Shown in pieces: positions 58,003 through 64,000 of a DNA stretch of 64,000 nucleotides; within the stretch, counting starts at the first letter, position 1; each line of letters begins with the position of its first letter. The stretch is from Papaver somniferum (Eukaryota > Streptophyta > Magnoliopsida > Ranunculales > Papaveraceae): assembly GCF_003573695.1 (NCBI RefSeq), contig NC_039359.1, positions 135,185,939-135,249,938 of the forward strand. Reading direction: 5' to 3'. A program made the translations under genes and the position numbers. The notes below the pieces were generated by a model, which was given only the letters and a program-made list of their open reading frames with translations, was not told the DNA's origin and searched no databases.

Positions 58003-59271
58003 TCGAGTATAGACTCAATGGACCAAGAAAAAAGCCGACTTAGTTTCATTGAATAAGAAGGATATGGCCCAAGCTTAGTCGTCGATGGATAGAGTAGGGG
58101 GTAGGCATAGAAAATATAAGGAAGATAAGACCAAAAGCTAGAAAAGGCCTAGCCGGGAAGAGCTCATGCGGGGAGATATGAGGGATGGGTAAAGAACATT
58201 CCATGGTGTGGGTGCTTCCGCCACCGGTACGCACTGGATCCGCCAAACGCGCCAAGCCTACAAGAGCAGTTGGGTAACTAGCAAACTCTTATTATTATGT
58301 CGGAAAGAAGGGTTGTTATTACTTAGTGGCTTTTTACGTTTTTGAATCCTAGGCGGAAGAAGCATTGATTTTCTTCCTACAATGGCTCGGAGTTTATCCC
58401 TAAGTTGGATCATACCACTTTACAAAAACGATCCCGCTTCAACAATTCTTTAAGGGTGGTTCGGGATAAGGAAGACTCGCTCGTTGACGATAGCTTCACG
58501 AGTTCATGAACAGTTTTCCAGAGTGACCTCTATTCATAAGTGGATACCCTATTCTAGAAAGTCCAGAAAAGATCAACGTAGGACTTCTGGCCATTGGATT
58601 AGGTCTACCTTTTGGTTCACTACCTATGCCTAGCACACAACCAGGGTCGGAGGCAATGAAGTCTTCTTACTTTGGCAGGAGCACTGCGCCTTTCTTTGGT
58701 TTCAGATTTAATAGATTCTTTTTGCATGATCACATTTCGCCGGACAGAACGTTAGGGTCAGGACCTTACAACATGTTTCATCTACGAACCTTTTGCATAA
58801 TATTTTTTTTATCTCGGTCGGAGCGCCCACTACCTTTTCTAACTACCATGGGGCAGGGGTTGCAATTCCCCTTCGTTGGCAGAGCCATTTACTTCATCGC
58901 ATCCAAGTTATAAAGGAAGGGACCCTTCAATATGAGTCTTCAGAAGCTTCTGAACCAACAAATTCTTTAAATAGGGGAACCTTTCCAGATAGGTCAGCAA
59001 AGATATTTCCTCAAAAGGGAAACCAATAAAGCTTCTAGACCCGTTTCGAGTTAATTCTTTTTTTTTATAGAGGGAGTTTCCTATCTTTGATCAGATCAAT
59101 CGTAAGCAACATGATAAGTAAAGTAGGCGAGAGTGCATATCTTCCATCTGTGTGATTGTAAGAAGGGGAGGTGAGATCCAGAGAAAAGGTATACTTGGCG
59201 TCTTTTTTGTTCGATCGAGGAAATTCCCTCATATACACGAAGCCTACGAAGCTCAGCCCTGTGACACTATC
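58003..59271. other. Mitochondrial-type sequence, right part
   Basis: Continues the mitochondrial-type DNA after LARD-C. The open frame 58626-58913 (95 codons: SSYFGRSTAPFFGFRFNRFF, SGPYNMFHLRTF) looks protein-like, but I cannot assign it. Nothing else is recognised. Confidence 0.45.
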
Positions 59272-59881
59272 TGTTGGAACAATTGCTGAATTATGCCTGC
59301 AAAATAATCACACAAAAAACAAACAAAACATTGTTATGGCTGAGTCGCGGACTAGGTCACTTTCTTTAAGACGTTTCGCGGCTCTGCCCAAGATTGTGCA
59401 ACCAGTTCTTCCATGTCGCGTCGTCCCCAGGGTAAAACAGCCGAGTTCAATATCTCTTTCACAATCACTCTTGCACCATGAGGAATGTGATACTACTACA
59501 CTTCATTCTTGCTCAGAATCTCTTATAGAAAACAAATGATGTTCACAGATTGTTTTCTTTCACAAAAATATTTCCTTTGAAAACAAAAAACATAAAGAAG
59601 AACTCAACTCTCTCAAAAATTTTTTCCAACCAAAATCTCTCTTTATATTAAAAGGTTTTAACATAATTTAATCAAATATAATTATGGTGTAGTTAACACC
59701 ATTAACTCCACAATATGAAACCCTCAAAGTTATAATGGTGTGTTGTTAATACCATTAAAAGTAGAAAAATGAAACGGTTAAATTAATTATAGGAAAAAAT
59801 AATTACTTTTAATAAAGACTAAATTTTCAAATAAAAAACATATTTATTGGGATAAAATATTTTAAAAATATATTCCCAACA
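59272..59881 (-). repeat. LTR of a further retrotransposon (610 bp)
   Basis: Starts TGTTGGAACAATTGC and ends ATTCCCAACA on the plus strand, a 6-bp inverted end (TGTTGG/CCAACA). On the minus strand ATAAGAGGGGGAT lies directly before it, a good polypurine tract. This makes it the 3' LTR of a minus-strand element whose body extends right, beyond the window. The insertion is at the edge of the mitochondrial-type DNA. Confidence 0.75.
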
Positions 59882-62800
59882 ATCCCCCTCTTATATTTTT
59901 AAAACATTGAGCAAGAACGTACAGAGTTGTGCATAAGCAAAGGTGTCTCGCGACTTGAACTTTTACATAGTGTTAATAGGCTCTCTTAAAATCTAACCAT
60001 AGAGTGAACATAAGTCTTGAACTCTAGGAGATAAAAATATTACTTAACACACACGACTATACTAGTGTAAAGTCTAAAGCCAACACATTATGTCCCTGCG
60101 CTTGTATCCCAGTTTAATGAATGATCTAGAGAACTACCCATATTCTCATAGAAAGCGGCCACACTTTCACATTCATATAGGTGAGTCTATCAAGAGTACT
60201 TCTGAATGTACCCCACTCTAAATAGAGATATAAACATAATTAAGAGTTTAAAATTTTAAAATTAAAAATTAAACTCAACCTTTACTCGTTTCAGGATGTC
60301 ATGCCGTAGGATGAATTTTTCAAAAACATGATTCTCGCATCTCCATATCACCCATGACTTCGTCTAGTCCATTTGAACCTATTTCTAGGTTGGGTATCCA
60401 TCATAGATGACTCAATCTCAATGGGCATCAACCTCATCCCTAAGATGTATTCACATCTTCTTATCAATCCTTTCATCAAAGGAATAATGGAAACTCGTTT
60501 CAGACACTATATAATCCATATTCTCATAAAATCAACTCTTATAGTTGTCGGTACATTCTCAATTCATGAAATAGCCGCGGTACTATCACATTGTATTAAT
60601 ATGTTTGTTCCTCTATCTATTATAGGATCGAATCGCTCCATCCCTTAAAGGATTCAACTGAAAGGATATCCCAAATCAGCTTCGCAATATCCTTAAAGGA
60701 TTGCGGTAACCATTTAGATAGTGTATTTCTAGGCGTATGATGTGTTTGAAACACCTCATAACCTTCTCAATATTTTACCAATTTTCCATACTAGGATTGG
60801 CAAATCTGAATATAAAACCCCCACTATGGAAGCAATATATTACATCCCCACTACAAAAAATACTTATATATATAGTCAATCACGTAGCAAAGAAGCATAC
60901 TGAGCTACCATACTCATGTATAATGCAATCACACATAATCTCAAAAGCATTATCACTAAACCAAATGAGTGAAAACTTGTTTACAGTCAGACTATATATA
61001 TTTCTGTCTCTTTTAAAAATTCTATTTTCATTGAAATGAAAATGATCCAAAGAAAGAAAAAATTCATTTCAAAAATATACATTATCTTCACTCAAGTCTT
61101 TCATGTCAAATCGCAAACTAAGCATGTTCTCAATTTCATTTTCATCCTATACGTTAGAATAAAAATTCAAAAAATCATTTATGCATACAAAACAAAGAGT
61201 ATTGTGCATTTCACTTTCATCAATTCTAAAATCATTCGAATGAATCAAGTAAACAACTTTATTTTATAAATTGTTTTAAAGTTGTTTTTCAGAATATAGA
61301 GGATAACTTATCTAACTTATATGATTTCTTTTATTGTAGAAACTACACAGTTTTCCATGCTTGGTTTACATAGATTCTCATCCTTAACTTACACAAAAGT
61401 ATATATTTCTACTTATGACTATAACAAATCATACATTGTAGAAACAACATCAACAAACAAGCATGTAAGTTATTTAGCGACATGAATGTAAGAGTCAATA
61501 ATTTTTTGTTTGCTTGTCTAAAAACAATAGGCTCATAAAAACTTTTTGCCAAAGATTTAATAGTTTGAAGAACAAAGTTACTCTCTATAAGAAGTTATCT
61601 TTCAAATTATAAGAAACAAAATATTCATGACTAAAAATTTAGTATCACTATATATGCTTTTCTAGGTTCATTCTTAGTGAATTACTTGTCACCTTCATTT
61701 TTCTAGTTCCTCTAATTTAAATCAAATGTGTTAAAGCATAGGATATGGAACCCCCACTATTTTTGACTCAAACAAGAATTTCAAAACAATATCCAAAGAT
61801 CCCAAAAATTGTGAAAATATAAACCAATGATCTAAACCCAAAACGTTTTGCACAATATAGAGAAAAATTCAAACAATTTCTTGAAAGAAACATTGCTTAA
61901 TATTCACTACTCAAAAATCATATTTGATATCAGGACAAGTTACTCGAAGCATCTTTATAAAATTCTCAAATATTTTATCTCATTTCAAACTTATGCAACT
62001 CGCGTTAGATTTGAAAGGGTACATGCTTTTATGAGTTTGGTAAGATTACATACATGTTATTCAAAAATTTACCAATTTTATAAGAAAATATAACATGCTC
62101 ATATTCATCACTAACTCACTGATTTCTTAAAAAGCATGACAAAATCTCATATTTCAAATATTCAAAATTCAGTTTATGTTATTATAAAATTACAATATTA
62201 TACTCAAACATTATATCCATAACATATCATTTGTAGTATTGCATTGATCAAACTCAACAAATTTCTAATCTCAATCTTGTAAATAACAAGATAGGCGGAA
62301 ACTAGAATTCTTTCTCATTTCGGAAGTATGAACATCTTTAACTGTTCTACCCAAAGTAAACTTTGAGATCGTAACAATACCGAAAATCCTAGTGATGTGA
62401 GTATATCTCATCACCACTTTCTTTCAAACGATTTGGTTCAACTTTTGAACCATAACCTATCAAAACAAACATGGTGTAAAACACCAATATATACCAACCT
62501 CTCACCGTATCCACAATTTATATTAATTTAGCTTGAAAAGCATTGTTAATAATATTTTATATCCTTACAATGCCGTGCAAGAATAACAAATAAATTCATA
62601 ATCAATATTATTTTCATTTCTTGGTGAGAGTTGATATTCACATTAGTTTTGACTAGGTTTCTAATTATTTCGGTTTTGGGTTCGTATAAAATTCCATCTC
62701 ATAAGTTCCAAACTTATATGAGTCACATGTTTATTGTCATACACAATAATTCTCAATATCTTGTTTCCGTAAAATTTACTCTAAGATTGAACAATCAATT

Positions 62801-64000
62801 TATTCAATTTAGAATGTCATTATTTGATCACTACAATAACTACAAATAGTTCATCAAACATACCTCAATTGCTTTTAAAGATCAATTGGTTGTAAACCAT
62901 TGTCCATTCTTTGCGCACTAACAAAGAAATCACCAACTCCATTGCTCCACACATCGATTAATCTCCCGCAATTTTTTATTTCGTTAGAAAATAAAATTTC
63001 CTCAAGTAAGTGAATTTTCACCTGTCACAATCATGTACATGTGAGCGTTTGAAACCAAAAAAAAAAAATATGTAAGGTATGCACTTACATAATTACTTGA
63101 AAATCAAATAAAACATAGAACTCCATGTTTCTCTTAAGTTTCAAACAAATATTCAAAGTTATATAGTTATAACCTATAGTTATAACTTTCCACTAAGCAT
63201 ATTATCAAGCACATGTGGTGCATTAGCTTAATCTCTAACAATGATCTTCTTTTTCATTTCCAAAACAAGAGTATGAAGTAATAATAATCAAAATAAAAAT
63301 CAAAACATGAATTTTAATAATTTATTACATCTCAATCTTTAATCTCTAATGTCAAGTATCATCTCCTATTTTGGACAAACGTACACAACGAGTTTGAAAT
63401 CACCACATCTCTCAATCTAAAAATCCAAAAAGGAAATTTCAAAATGAGTTTCGAAGATAAGTTCATAATTTAAAAGTTTCATGTTTCACACAAACCCAAA
63501 ATATCAGCACAGAGATCAGAAATACTAAATTAATCAATACTAAATTTCTAATCGTCAGAAATTTTCAACAACATTATTCAGTATCGTGAAATACTCTAAA
63601 AATACTTTTCGGACTCCAAAAATTATGAAATTTTACAGGGATGATTCTTGTGATGTCTCATATACTCGGTTAACATTTCAAGACCCAATTCCTTTTCTTT
63701 AAAGAGATGCGCATAAAACTCTACAACATGTTAAAAACACCCATTTATCATCAACAATATTTTTCTATGTCAAAAATTCACAAAAAAAAATAATATTTAA
63801 CCATGTTATTCCTAGTCCATCAAGATCATACATAAATTTACTTTTGGTATTAAGTAAACTAATTTCAAGCATCTTGATAAATTGCTAAAGAAGAATCATA
63901 TCGTTTATATAATTTAATAAAACAAATTAAACAATGATATTTATCGCGTTTCAGCAATCGTTTCTTTTGATATCCGTGGCAGAATATAACGTCTTAAAAT
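59882..64000 (-). mobile_element. AT-rich internal part of the LTR element, no gene seen
   Basis: Follows the polypurine tract and continues to the window end. Very AT-rich. I find no protease, RT, RNase H or integrase wording on either strand; plus-strand frames (60373-60648, 60737-61039, 61848-62093 and others) are short and low in complexity. Either a non-coding element of LARD type or a 3' noncoding region longer than usual. Copia versus gypsy cannot be decided from what is visible. Confidence 0.5.

Noticed and set aside
59171..59539. 122-codon frame crossing 59272
   Set aside because: It spans the junction between mitochondrial-type DNA and the LTR, so it is a chance fusion.

Overview
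The window looks like repeat-rich nuclear DNA of a flowering plant, probably a eudicot. Evidence: plant-type LTR retrotransposons of several lineages, a gene remnant with short AT-rich GT-AG introns (ABCG transporter), a plant-type cytosolic lysyl-tRNA synthetase copy, and a block of plant mitochondrial DNA (atp6, cox1) interrupted by nuclear retrotransposons. I cannot name the species. No gene here is clearly an ordinary intact host gene; the best candidate is an intronless lysyl-tRNA synthetase copy.

Layout. (1) 1-30720: a decayed Tat-lineage Ty3/gypsy element on the minus strand. At 4811-24536 it carries a non-autonomous element with ~3.2 kb LTRs (called LARD-A here). LARD-A carries a second non-autonomous LTR element at 9483-18887 (LARD-B), which carries a hAT-like DNA transposon at 13876-15744. 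Every junction has a matching target-site duplication, so the insertion order is readable: Tat, then A, then B, then hAT. The Tat element also holds a Tekay-like solo LTR (25885-29831) with a MITE-like element inside. (2) 31310-38274: an ABCG half-transporter pseudogene, minus strand, that lost its Walker A region and is split in an exon by a very young Ty1/copia element (32649-37750). (3) 38613-44322: gene fragments and small elements: an enolase-phosphatase E1-type fragment, the intronless lysyl-tRNA synthetase copy, a TRIM, a Helitron with a 69-bp minisatellite, and a ribulose-phosphate 3-epimerase pseudogene broken by inverted TRIM copies. (4) 44323-59271: mitochondrial-type DNA with an atp6 pseudogene, a cox1 5' fragment running in frame into an unrelated reading frame, a LINE fragment, and long anonymous stretches. 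It is split at 51422-57997 by LARD-C, a minus-strand relative of LARD-B that lacks a coding region. (5) 59272-64000: one LTR and the AT-rich internal part of another minus-strand LTR element that runs off the window.

Most interesting points. LARD-A and LARD-B are distinct families, yet they encode related proteins: Tyr-rich N-terminus, coiled coil, acidic middle, a GLxxCASxxLL block, and a W-x-DPQLFRL-x-VY-x-E C-terminus. LARD-A, B and C also share a repeated noncoding module: a hairpin with a GAGGAC loop followed by a G-rich polypurine tract, present at the true 3' PPT and again internally. The tract sequence differs between families but agrees among the copies within one element. The cox1 chimera next to atp6 has the structure of a cytoplasmic-male-sterility-type mitochondrial ORF, though its second half is unidentified.
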